A stretch of 64,000 bases of DNA from Thioploca ingrica (GTDB taxonomy: Bacteria > Pseudomonadota > Gammaproteobacteria > Beggiatoales > Beggiatoaceae): the NCBI GenBank assembly GCA_000828835.1, contig AP014633.1, forward strand, positions 3,410,001 to 3,474,000, in the 5' to 3' direction. The position numbers were made by a program, and so were the translations under genes. Positions 42,490 through 51,000 of this stretch are shown here, piece after piece. The stretch's first letter is position 1. Each line of letters starts with the position of its first letter. The notes under the pieces are model-generated. The model made no database searches and was not told the origin of the DNA. It saw nothing but the letters and a program-made list of their open reading frames with translations.

Positions 42490-43701
42490 ATGGGTAAGCT
42501 AATCATTGCCTTAATAAGTCTTTCTGGATCCGTTTTGGCTAATACTGCTGATTTGCAAACTTTGATAGCGGCAGCATCGCCTGGTGAGACGTTACTATTG
42601 CCACCGGGTGTTTACTCAGGTCCCATTACCGTAAAGGTACCGATTACCATTGACGGCAATCATCAAGCCACTATTGACGGCGGCGGTAAAGATACAGTGG
42701 TAATACTCACTACCAATGGTGCCCAATTACGGAATTTGCATTTAACTCATTCTGGTGAATCTTATAACCAAGTTGATGCTTGTATACAAGTACGGGGTCA
42801 TTTCAACATCATCAAAGATAATATCCTGGACGATTGCTTATTTGGCATTGACTTACAACAATCGGATCATAACATTGTACGACGTAATCAAATCCGTTCC
42901 AAGCCGCTATCACTGGGGTTGCGTGGTGATGCCATCCGCCTGTGGTACAGCATGAATAATGAGATCAGTTACAATGAAATCACTGATTCCCGTGATACCG
43001 TCGTGTGGTATTCTAAAAATAATTTAATTGCTCATAACGTTACTACTCGAAGTCGTTATGCGTTGCATTTTATGTACAGCCAATCTAATCGAATAGAGAA
43101 CAACCGTTATCAAGACAACTCTGTGGGCATTTTTTTAATGTATAGCGATGGTGTCGTTTTAAAGAATAACCAAATTTTTCATGCCGTCAGTGCTACGGGT
43201 ATGGGAATTGGTTTTAAAGAAACCAGTGATGTCACGCTGGAAAATAATCAAATTGTTTATTGTGCCACCGGCATTTACTTAGATCTTTCTCCCTATCAAC
43301 CAGATACCACCAATCGTATCATTGCTAATAAAATTGCTCACAACGGAATAGGCGTATTATTTCACAATGATTGGCAAGGCAATCTGTTTAAGCAAAATCA
43401 ATTTATTGGTAATCATACTGCAGTGGCAGTACAAGGTGCCGCAACAGCTCGCCGTAACCTTTGGCAAGGTAATTATTGGGATGACTACACCGGTTTTGAT
43501 CGCGATGCCGATGGTATTGGTGATACGCCGCATGAAATTTATGCGTATGCCGACCAACTGTGGATGGATATCCCGGAAACTGGCTTTTTTAAGGGCACAG
43601 CGCTACTCGAAGTGTTGGATTTTTTAGAGCGGCTTGCGCCTTTTTCTGAACCGGTGATGGTGTTACGAGATTCCTCACCGCTCATTCATCCGCTACCCTA
43701 A
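42490..43701 (+). CDS. nosD: Copper-binding periplasmic protein NosD
   Basis: A 403-residue periplasmic protein with parallel beta-helix (PbH1) repeats needed for sulfide/copper CuZ assembly in NosZ. A signal peptide (LIIALISLSGSVLA) is followed by LQTLIAAASPGETLLLPPG, the TIDGNHQATIDGGGKDTV carbohydrate-binding-like start, and a long series of NxIxxN rungs (YNEITDSRDTVVWYSKNN, then RYALHFMYSQSNRIENN). The C-terminus has the GNYWDDYTGFDRDADGIGD motif common to NosD. It starts the nosDGHFLY run. Confidence 0.95.
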   Translation: MGKLIIALISLSGSVLANTADLQTLIAAASPGETLLLPPGVYSGPITVKVPITIDGNHQATIDGGGKDTVVILTTNGAQLRNLHLTHSGESYNQVDACIQVRGHFNIIKDNILDDCLFGIDLQQSDHNIVRRNQIRSKPLSLGLRGDAIRLWYSMNNEISYNEITDSRDTVVWYSKNNLIAHNVTTRSRYALHFMYSQSNRIENNRYQDNSVGIFLMYSDGVVLKNNQIFHAVSATGMGIGFKETSDVTLENNQIVYCATGIYLDLSPYQPDTTNRIIANKIAHNGIGVLFHNDWQGNLFKQNQFIGNHTAVAVQGAATARRNLWQGNYWDDYTGFDRDADGIGDTPHEIYAYADQLWMDIPETGFFKGTALLEVLDFLERLAPFSEPVMVLRDSSPLIHPLP

Positions 43702-43707
43702 TTCGCT

Positions 43708-44445
43708 ATGTCAACTTCACCGCGTTTTCAAATGGCACGTCGACGTTTTTTACGAACCGTCGTGTTATTCTTTGGCGTGCTAGTAACAGCTTTAACCAGC
43801 TTAGTACCTCTCTTAGCGAAATGGGCACCGTCTCGGCTACGTCCACCCGGTGCATTACCCGAAGAACAATTTTTAGCTTCTTGCATTAAATGTGGTCAAT
43901 GTGTCCAAGTCTGTCCAGTTCAAGCAATTCATTTGGCTGATCTCGATGAGGGCATTGGCATGGGTACACCGTATATCGATGCTCGCCATCAAGCGTGTGA
44001 TTTTTCCTGCGATGCGGTTCAATGTGTTTTGGCTTGTCCCACTGGTTCACTCAGTCACACCATTAGTCAAAAAGAAGAAGTGCGCATGGGACTTGCACAA
44101 ATAGTCAGAACATCGGCGTGTTTAGCTTACCGAGGACAAGGTTTTAAGGGATTTGCACGGGGCTTAGATTTTCCTGGATTATTACGTTATGCCGAAATTA
44201 ATCGCTGGCACCCACTTCCTATTAGAGAACATCCTTACGATCTGGAATTATGCAACCTCTGTGTGCGCCATTGTCCTATTGAACAAGCGATTTCTTTACA
44301 ACCCTTTATTGATAAAAAAGGTAAACACCTGCTCCCAGTAATTCATCAAGCTTGTGTCGGTTGCGGGACTTGTGAAATGATGTGTCCAGTGGAACCAGCG
44401 GTGATTGTCATTGCCGAAAGAAAAACTTGGGCAGGTGGGGCATGA
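43708..44445 (+). CDS. nosG: Tat-type polyferredoxin NosG (NapG-like)
   Basis: A 245-residue iron-sulfur protein. The N-terminus has a Tat motif (ARRRFLRTVV). Four [4Fe-4S] motifs follow: CIKCGQCVQVCP, CDFSCDAVQCVLACP, CNLCVRHCP and CVGCGTCEMMCP. It is related to NapG and in clade II nos clusters is called NosG, an electron carrier from the membrane to the periplasm together with NosH. It overlaps nosH by 4 bases (ATGA). Confidence 0.9.
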   Translation: MSTSPRFQMARRRFLRTVVLFFGVLVTALTSLVPLLAKWAPSRLRPPGALPEEQFLASCIKCGQCVQVCPVQAIHLADLDEGIGMGTPYIDARHQACDFSCDAVQCVLACPTGSLSHTISQKEEVRMGLAQIVRTSACLAYRGQGFKGFARGLDFPGLLRYAEINRWHPLPIREHPYDLELCNLCVRHCPIEQAISLQPFIDKKGKHLLPVIHQACVGCGTCEMMCPVEPAVIVIAERKTWAGGA

Positions 44446-45422
44446 AAGGTAACTTAGAAAACATAGCCGTTATGTTAGGAAAAGCGCCTCACAAAAATAA
44501 ACCGATCACTGCACCCGCGCAACTTATTCACGCTCAAAAACACAATCAACCCAAAACACCCGCCGAATGGCTCCAAATTAAACAGGAATTAGCCAACATA
44601 AAAGGCGGACATTATCCGAAAAAATGGCGGAATCGACGTTGGTTGATTCTGCTCATGATTAATTTATTATTCACTTTTTCTTTTTGGCTAGATATTCAAT
44701 TATTTGAAGGTTCACTCATTGCGTCGCGGGTGTTGGGCTTTCATATGGCAGATCCTTATTCCGCGTTCCAAATTGCTTTAGCTTATCGGCTGATGTCTAT
44801 CAATCTCATCATTGGCACGGTTACGGTAATCCTGCTATGGATATTCTTTGGGGGGCGCGCTTTTTGTGCGTGGGTTTGTCCTTATCACTTACTGGCGGAA
44901 TGGGCAGAGCAATTGCATTTAAAGTTAGTGGCGAACCAATGGGTAATTGATCACCCGGTTCATCGCGGCATTCGTCCTCTCTTGTTTATTCTCTTCATAT
45001 TATTGGCTTTCTTGTTGGGCTATTCACTTTTTAATAGCCTTAATCCGGTGGGAATAGCTAGCCGAGCACTCATTTATGGACCTAGTTTAGCGTTGTTGTG
45101 GGTATTATTGTTACTTTGTTGGGAAATCTTTTATTCACGCCGCGCTTGGTGCCGCTATGTTTGTCCGGTGGGGTTAACTTATGGCTTAATCGGTACAGTA
45201 TCTCCGCTCCAAATTGCTTATCAGCTACCGCACTGTCAACATGAAGGCGCTTGCCTGTCGGTCTGTGAAGTTCCCCATGTTCTCGATTGCGTCAAAAAAG
45301 GTCGCGCTGCGGACGTTAAAATAGATATTGGTCCCGATTGTACTTTGTGTGGCGCTTGTGTTGATATCTGCCCGAGCCAGTCACTCACTTTTGAAATAAA
45401 AGGTTTAAGTCACTTACTGTGA
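44442..45422 (+). CDS. nosH: Membrane ferredoxin-type protein NosH (NapH-like)
   Basis: The ATG at 44442 overlaps the nosG stop and is taken as the start. The 326-residue protein has four to five membrane helices (LILLMINLLFTFSFWLDI first), cytoplasmic-side cysteine loops CAWVCPYHLL and CRYVCPVGLTYG (CX3CP) and a C-terminal [4Fe-4S] motif CTLCGACVDICP. This is the NapH/NosH family, likely taking electrons from the quinol pool. In a clade II cluster it replaces the missing NosR. Confidence 0.9.
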   Translation: MKGNLENIAVMLGKAPHKNKPITAPAQLIHAQKHNQPKTPAEWLQIKQELANIKGGHYPKKWRNRRWLILLMINLLFTFSFWLDIQLFEGSLIASRVLGFHMADPYSAFQIALAYRLMSINLIIGTVTVILLWIFFGGRAFCAWVCPYHLLAEWAEQLHLKLVANQWVIDHPVHRGIRPLLFILFILLAFLLGYSLFNSLNPVGIASRALIYGPSLALLWVLLLLCWEIFYSRRAWCRYVCPVGLTYGLIGTVSPLQIAYQLPHCQHEGACLSVCEVPHVLDCVKKGRAADVKIDIGPDCTLCGACVDICPSQSLTFEIKGLSHLL

Positions 45423-45426
45423 AATC

Positions 45427-46275
45427 ATGATTAATATCGAGCAAGTTTCTAAGTGCTTCAAACGTCACGCCGTTTTAGATAATATTACGCTGCAAATTCA
45501 ACTGGGGGAACATGTTGCCTTAGTGGGTTCCAATGGTGCCGGGAAAACAACGTTAATTCGTTGCCTCCTGGGTGAATATTGTTACCAAGGAACTATCACA
45601 GTTGGTGGCTTGAATCCACGAACTCATCGCCAAACGGTTCTCACTCGAGTCGGTTTTGTACCTCAACTACCACCACCCCTCAAAATGCCGGTTGGACAAT
45701 TGATCCAATTTGCCGCTGGCGTTTGTCATAGCGATCCCCAACGGATAATCGACCTCACCCAACAATTAGGCTTAGAACTACCTCCTTTACTTCATCGACC
45801 TTTTGTTAAACTGTCGGGGGGACAAAAGCAAAAGTTACTGATTGGTATCGCGTTAGGTCGTGATAGTGACATCTTGGTACTCGATGAACCGGCAGCGAAT
45901 CTCGATCCCGCAGCCCGACGGATATTCTTTGAATTACTGGTTGCCAGACAACAACAAGCGATCACCCTCATTTCCAGTCATCGGTTAGACGAATTAGCGC
46001 GATTAGTGAATCGGGTAGTAGAATTAGATAGCGGCAAAATTGTCTTAGATGATCGAGTAGCCGACCAGTTGGAAGGAATGCCAGAATGGCTTTGCCATCT
46101 CACGGTGCGCTATCCCGAACCGGCTTTGACTACCCTACTGACTCATTGGCAATTCGAGGAAACTAATCCCGGTAGTTGGCGTGGAGCAATAACCAGTGCC
46201 GACCGCTTACGTTTCTTAGCTGTGTTATCGCGTTATGCGGGGTTATTAACTCAAGTTTCCTTAACCGAAAGATGA
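45427..46275 (+). CDS. nosF: ABC transporter ATPase NosF
   Basis: A 282-residue ABC ATPase. Walker A is GSNGAGKTTL (about 36-45), the signature is LSGGQKQKLLIGIAL, and Walker B is DILVLDEPAANLD, followed by ISSHRLDEL. With NosY it forms the NosFY transporter that works with NosD in CuZ assembly. The next gene (nosL) starts inside its stop. Confidence 0.95.
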   Translation: MINIEQVSKCFKRHAVLDNITLQIQLGEHVALVGSNGAGKTTLIRCLLGEYCYQGTITVGGLNPRTHRQTVLTRVGFVPQLPPPLKMPVGQLIQFAAGVCHSDPQRIIDLTQQLGLELPPLLHRPFVKLSGGQKQKLLIGIALGRDSDILVLDEPAANLDPAARRIFFELLVARQQQAITLISSHRLDELARLVNRVVELDSGKIVLDDRVADQLEGMPEWLCHLTVRYPEPALTTLLTHWQFEETNPGSWRGAITSADRLRFLAVLSRYAGLLTQVSLTER

Positions 46276-46712
46276 AAGCATTTCTAATCAATAACGGGTT
46301 ACTGTTCTTACTAATAATCCTATTAAGCAGTTGTCAAGACAACAGTGGTAGAACTGAAATCAAATGGGATCGAGATACCTGTGAACAATGTCGCATGGTT
46401 ATCAGTGATAAACATTTTGCTACCCAAATCCGCGGTGGTCCCGACCGTAAAATCCACTTATTTGATGATATGGGCTGCGCTATCCATTGGCTAAAACAAC
46501 AACCTTGGGGAGCAGATGAAACGACTTCAATCTGGGTCACTGATTATCGTACTGGACAGTGGTTAGAGGCGCGCCATGCCTATTATGTTGGCGGACAACT
46601 GACGCCGATGAATTTTGGCTTTGGGGCAGTCGCTGAACCAATTGCCGGTAGTATCTCCTTTGCAGCAGTCCAAGAACAACTCTTAGCAAAACCACACTCA
46701 CCTCACCATTAA
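46272..46712 (+). CDS. nosL: Copper chaperone lipoprotein NosL
   Basis: I take the ATG at 46272 (GATGA overlap with nosF), giving 146 residues, instead of the longer frame upstream. The N-terminus is a lipoprotein signal (LLFLLIILLSSC). The copper-binding region DTCEQCRMVISDKHFA (CX2CXM) is near residues 36-51, with FDDMGCAIHWL further on. NosL delivers copper to apo-NosZ via NosD. Confidence 0.92.
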   Translation: MKAFLINNGLLFLLIILLSSCQDNSGRTEIKWDRDTCEQCRMVISDKHFATQIRGGPDRKIHLFDDMGCAIHWLKQQPWGADETTSIWVTDYRTGQWLEARHAYYVGGQLTPMNFGFGAVAEPIAGSISFAAVQEQLLAKPHSPHH

Positions 46713-46716
46713 AACC

Positions 46717-47550
46717 ATGATTCTCAAACACCTGTGGCTAACAGCTAAACTCGATATCTCCGAATCGTTACGCGCACGTTGGTTTTTACTCTACACCACG
46801 GTATTTGGCAGTATCATCATTTTATTACTGCTATTTGGCTTAACCGAATCTCGCATCATGGGATTTACCGGACTCTCTCGCTTGTTAGTCACCTACATTC
46901 AACTGTGTATATTACTGTTACCCATCTTTATCTTGATCAGCACAGTCCGTTCGGTAGCGGGTGATCGAGAAGCGGGATTATTTGAATACCTCCTCGCTTT
47001 ACCCGTTTCCCTGTTTGCTTGGTACTGGGGCAAAATAATTGGTCGATTGTTGGTTATTTTCTTACCGGTCTTCCTCGCGATGCTCGTCGCCGCAGGCTGG
47101 TCATGGTGGCGTCATATCGACATCCCTTGGAACCTTTTTATTTTATACACCGGCTTACTCATCGCCTTAGCTTGGTGCTTCTTAGGGATTGGCATACTGA
47201 TTTCGAGTACTGCCCACTCCGTTGACACTGCTCAAGGGACTGCTTTTGCGATTTGGTTATTATTCTTACTTCTCCTTGACCTCATCCTACTTGGCTTCAT
47301 GGTACGCGCTCAGTTCTCGCCAACCGCTTTGATATTGATTGCTTTAATCAATCCACTTCAAACCTTTCGCACCGGCTCAATGTTACTGTTTGATCCGCAA
47401 TTGATTCTTTTAGGCCCAACGGCTTATGTGATCTTAGATCACTTTGGGCACACGGGCTACTTAATTTGGTCTTTTGCTTATCCGTTAACATTAGGAACTG
47501 GCTGTGCTATTTTCGGTTACTGGTTATTTCGGCGGGGGGATTTAGCCTAA
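46717..47550 (+). CDS. nosY: ABC transporter permease NosY
   Basis: A 277-residue membrane protein of the ABC-2 permease type with six helices, beginning DISESLRARWFLLYTTVFGS; a conserved loop VAGDREAGLFEYLLALPVS follows helix 2. It partners NosF. The nos operon appears to end here, with a palindromic repeat following 12 bases later. Confidence 0.93.
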   Translation: MILKHLWLTAKLDISESLRARWFLLYTTVFGSIIILLLLFGLTESRIMGFTGLSRLLVTYIQLCILLLPIFILISTVRSVAGDREAGLFEYLLALPVSLFAWYWGKIIGRLLVIFLPVFLAMLVAAGWSWWRHIDIPWNLFILYTGLLIALAWCFLGIGILISSTAHSVDTAQGTAFAIWLLFLLLLDLILLGFMVRAQFSPTALILIALINPLQTFRTGSMLLFDPQLILLGPTAYVILDHFGHTGYLIWSFAYPLTLGTGCAIFGYWLFRRGDLA

Positions 47551-47561
47551 GCTGAGCCTGT

Positions 47562-47650
47562 ATAGGGTGGGTAACGTGTTTTTGTTGCCCACCATTTATC
47601 TCATGTGTGGGATTTGGTGGGCAACGGTAAACCGTGTTGCCCACCCTACT
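47562..47650. repeat. Palindromic repeat after nosY (GGGTGGGCAACG family)
   Basis: Arms AGGGTGGGTAACGTG / TTGCCCACC and GGTGGGCAACGG / CGTGTTGCCCACCCTA pair across a short loop. This is the same family as 16546-16642, and could terminate the nos operon. Confidence 0.75.
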
Positions 47651-47665
47651 TGTCTGAAGGTGATG

Positions 47666-47860
47666 CTACTCACTGGTTTGTTGTTTAGCCATTTCAAATA
47701 ATTCATCAACGCTTTGAGTTTACCAAAGCGTTTGTTGCCATTCAGTGTAATCAAAAGGTTCGCGGCGTATGAGGGCAATAAATTTTTCTGCTTCAACCAA
47801 TCCTAAGCGTTCTCGTAGTGCCCTCATTCCCTCGTAGCGTATCAACATGTCAGTTCTCAT
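47666..47860 (-). pseudogene. Small conserved protein gene with an in-frame stop
   Basis: The minus strand from the ATG at 47858-47860 reads MRTDMLIRYEGMRALRERLG, then LVEAEKFIALIRREPFDYTE, WQQTLW, then TAA (47720-47722). It continues in frame as TQSVDELFEMAKQQTSE and a final TAG. This looks like a roughly 64-residue small protein seen in cyanobacteria and Beggiatoa-like genomes as an antitoxin-like gene, here with one nonsense base. It may still yield 46 residues. Family identity is from memory of the pattern, so moderately uncertain. Confidence 0.55.
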
Positions 47861-47867
47861 GAGCCAG

Positions 47868-47999
47868 TGTAGGATGCGGTGAGCTTGCGAACTGCATCAA
47901 TCGAGAGATCACTTTCCATCATGTTTTACATTGGATGACTGGATATCGTCGAGCATCCATTGCGAAATGATGCGGTTCCTTCGTCACCGCATCCTACAG
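47868..47999. repeat. Palindromic repeat (GTAGGATGCGGTGA family)
   Basis: Long inverted arms GTAGGATGCGGTGAGC and TCACCGCATCCTAC, with internal CGAACTGCATCA / GATGCGGTTC pairs, around a roughly 100-bp centre. It separates the small pseudogene from the giant propeller gene's 3' end. Confidence 0.7.
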
Positions 48000-48026
48000 G
48001 GCTACAGGGCTGGCTAACTTACCGAT

Positions 48027-51000
48027 TTATTCTAAAACCATCACCTCTAGCGGTTGCGCATTCAACACCACCGTTCCATCCGCCAAGCGATAACCAAACT
48101 GAATCTCCAACTTACCTTTCGCTGGGAATTTACCACGATATAAACGAATCGACTGCACCGATTCCAACGTGACTTGCTCTTTAAAAGCCACTAAATCCGA
48201 CACATCACCATCCCAAGGTAACACTTTCCCCTGCGTATCAACCATAAAATACAGCGGTGACTCCGTTTCGACCGCACGATAAGCAGCAGATAACACCCAC
48301 TCAACCACCTGACTGACCTGCCTCAAATCTGGGGCAATTCGACCCATTACCTCCACCAAATCCGCGCGAGTCACCGTCAATTGCTGCTGAAACAGCTTCC
48401 CATCCGTAGCAAGACCACCCCCAAACTGGCTGCAAACTTCAATCGATTTGCCGAGAACCATCGTGTCTAAACGGGGAAGCAATGGAACGATATCCGCCAA
48501 CCGAGTCGGATTACAATACGTCGTTGGCTCGACAAACTGGACATTATCTTCAAATACCACCTCCGCCGACCAAGTCACGTTCTTACCGATCTTCACATAA
48601 GCAAGATGGCTCCCAGATTGAATAGTCAAATCCTCCAATAAAGCCGGTGCCGCCGGATCACCTTGAATTTCACCTTGCAAATACCCACCCAGGAGATGAG
48701 TATCAGCGGCTAAATGGACATCTTTAAAAACACCACCCATAAAACTATTATTAACGACCTGACCGGCGAGCGTACCGCCAACCACTTGAGCACCAACAAA
48801 TTCAAAATCCCTCAATGTGCCCTGATTAACGATGTAGCCGCTCAGTTTGCCACCGGTTAAAATGGTATCCGGTTGAATGGTCACTTGCGAAACAAAGCCT
48901 TGATTATCAATGGTGCCCGCGAGTTGACCACCCGCTACTTTCGCGTTGCTCTCTAACGTGGCGTCGGTAAGAACCTGTCCGTGATTAAGACACATCCAAT
49001 CAATGATAGCACCGAAGGTAGAAGGGCAGGTATTAAGGCTGGGTGTTACCACAACCATAGCGTCCGGATTGACAACCGGTGGTTCGGGGTTAGGATTCGA
49101 GCCCGTTTCGCCACTGCTTGGTTCATTGGGATTAATTACAGTTCCGGTGCCTTCAGTGCCTGGTTCACTGGGTTTAATGGAACCGTCTGGTTGAGTACTC
49201 CCGGGTTCATTCGGATTAGGAATAGAATTGTCGGTGGTTACCGGTGCTGGCTCGACGAAAACGGCTGCAGTTGCCACGGTTTTAGGATCGGCTTGCGAGG
49301 TGGCTGTCAAAATGATGGGATTGGTTGCCGGAACTACGGTATTAATCTCCACATTGACTGTTTCTAACCCTTTCACTGGCACGGGTTGGGGTAGTTGACC
49401 TAAGTTTTGACCCGTGGAATCGGTGGCGGTGACGAGGTAACTATCATCTTCAGGACCATTATTGGCGAGGATTAATTGAATCGGTAAAGTGTCTCCGGGT
49501 TTGCCAAATAGTTTACCAGGTCCGGTGAGAGAAACGTTGCGTAAAAGTCGGCTTGGACCTAAAACGACATTTTTGGCTTCGATGTAATCCAATACCGTTT
49601 TCTTGGGATCGAGGAGAATATTGTTAGCAAAGATTTGCACTTCACCATTAGCTTTTAAGATTTTACCGGTGCTATTTCTGAAATCAATCAGTCCATCTTT
49701 ACCAACAGCTAAGGTAATATCGCCAGTAGCTTCAACCACAGTACCCGTTAAGTTGCTTAAATCCAGCGTCCAGTCATTGCCACCGTAGATAGCGATATTG
49801 CCACCGCTGACTTGAGTGGCTGCACCAGCGAGGGAGATGACGTTGGGATCGGTTATCAAATCACCATCTTTACCATTAATAGTACATTCTTTACCACCAG
49901 TACCCGCTTTAGTAATACCACCTTGGTTATAAATATAGCTAGAAATTAACACAACATTGCCACCCCTACCACCGGTTTGTTGGCTTTGAGGATTATTGCA
50001 ATTACCACCGTTACCAGACAGTATTTTGGCACTGTTTTGATTATAAAGATGACCATAACCTCCCAATCTGCTCGAAATTTCGGTGAATCCACCTTGACCC
50101 CCTTCACCATTATCAGTTCCCAATATACTACCACCATCACCAGCTTGAATGAGGTTAGTATTAGTCACATTATTACCCAAAATATTTACAACTCCACCTG
50201 GAGCGCCATATTGTGAACCATCTCCACCTTTGCCGGCAATGATTTTACCAGTATTGAGAATGGGTCCACCTGACTCATTTCTCCACCACCACCAATCGCC
50301 CCGATTAATTACTGCAACTTTAAGGGTGACATTGGCACCAGGTTGAGCACAACCGGCGGTGCCAATTTCCCAATTGCTACACGTTGGTTTGGTTTGATTG
50401 GCACCATTTTTACCACGGATAACACTTTTATTTTCTAGGTAATCAGTTGCTTGAATTTGTAAAGGCGTACCCATTTCATCAGCACTTTCTAAAACACCAC
50501 CTTCTTGAATACAAAGCGTTCTAACTTGAGCAAATGCCTGACCGGTAACGGTATGTCCTTGGTTAATCCGTACCACATCGGTGGCGGTCGGAACTTTTGA
50601 GGTTGACCAAGTTGCTGGTGTATCCCAACGTCCACTTTGAGCAGATTTAACAGTAATATTGGCATCGCTACAATCTTTAGGTTCTTCAGCTATACCTTTT
50701 AAAAGAGCTTTTTCAGTGAGGTTACCAGCCGTGACAGTTAAGCGTGCTTGTTTTTGACCAGCGGAAGTTGGTGAAAACTGAACTTCAACGTCACATTGAG
50801 CACCAGGAGTAAGAATATCGTAGTTAGTACACCACCACCAATTCCTCCATCCCCACCACTCAGTAGGTTGTTCTTCAACAAGAACTATATTACCCATCTT
50901 TAGGCTAAGTTCTCCGGTATTTTTAAATATAAAGTATTGTAATTTGGCTAAATTATGATTTAATAAAATTGTCCCAAAATCATATTCCTTGGGCGTGAGT

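Noticed and set aside
43708..45422. Periplasmic nitrate reductase napGH
   Set aside because: The ferredoxin proteins are NapGH-like, but the neighbours (nosD, nosF, nosL, nosY, nosZ) place them as nosG and nosH. No napA or napB is present.
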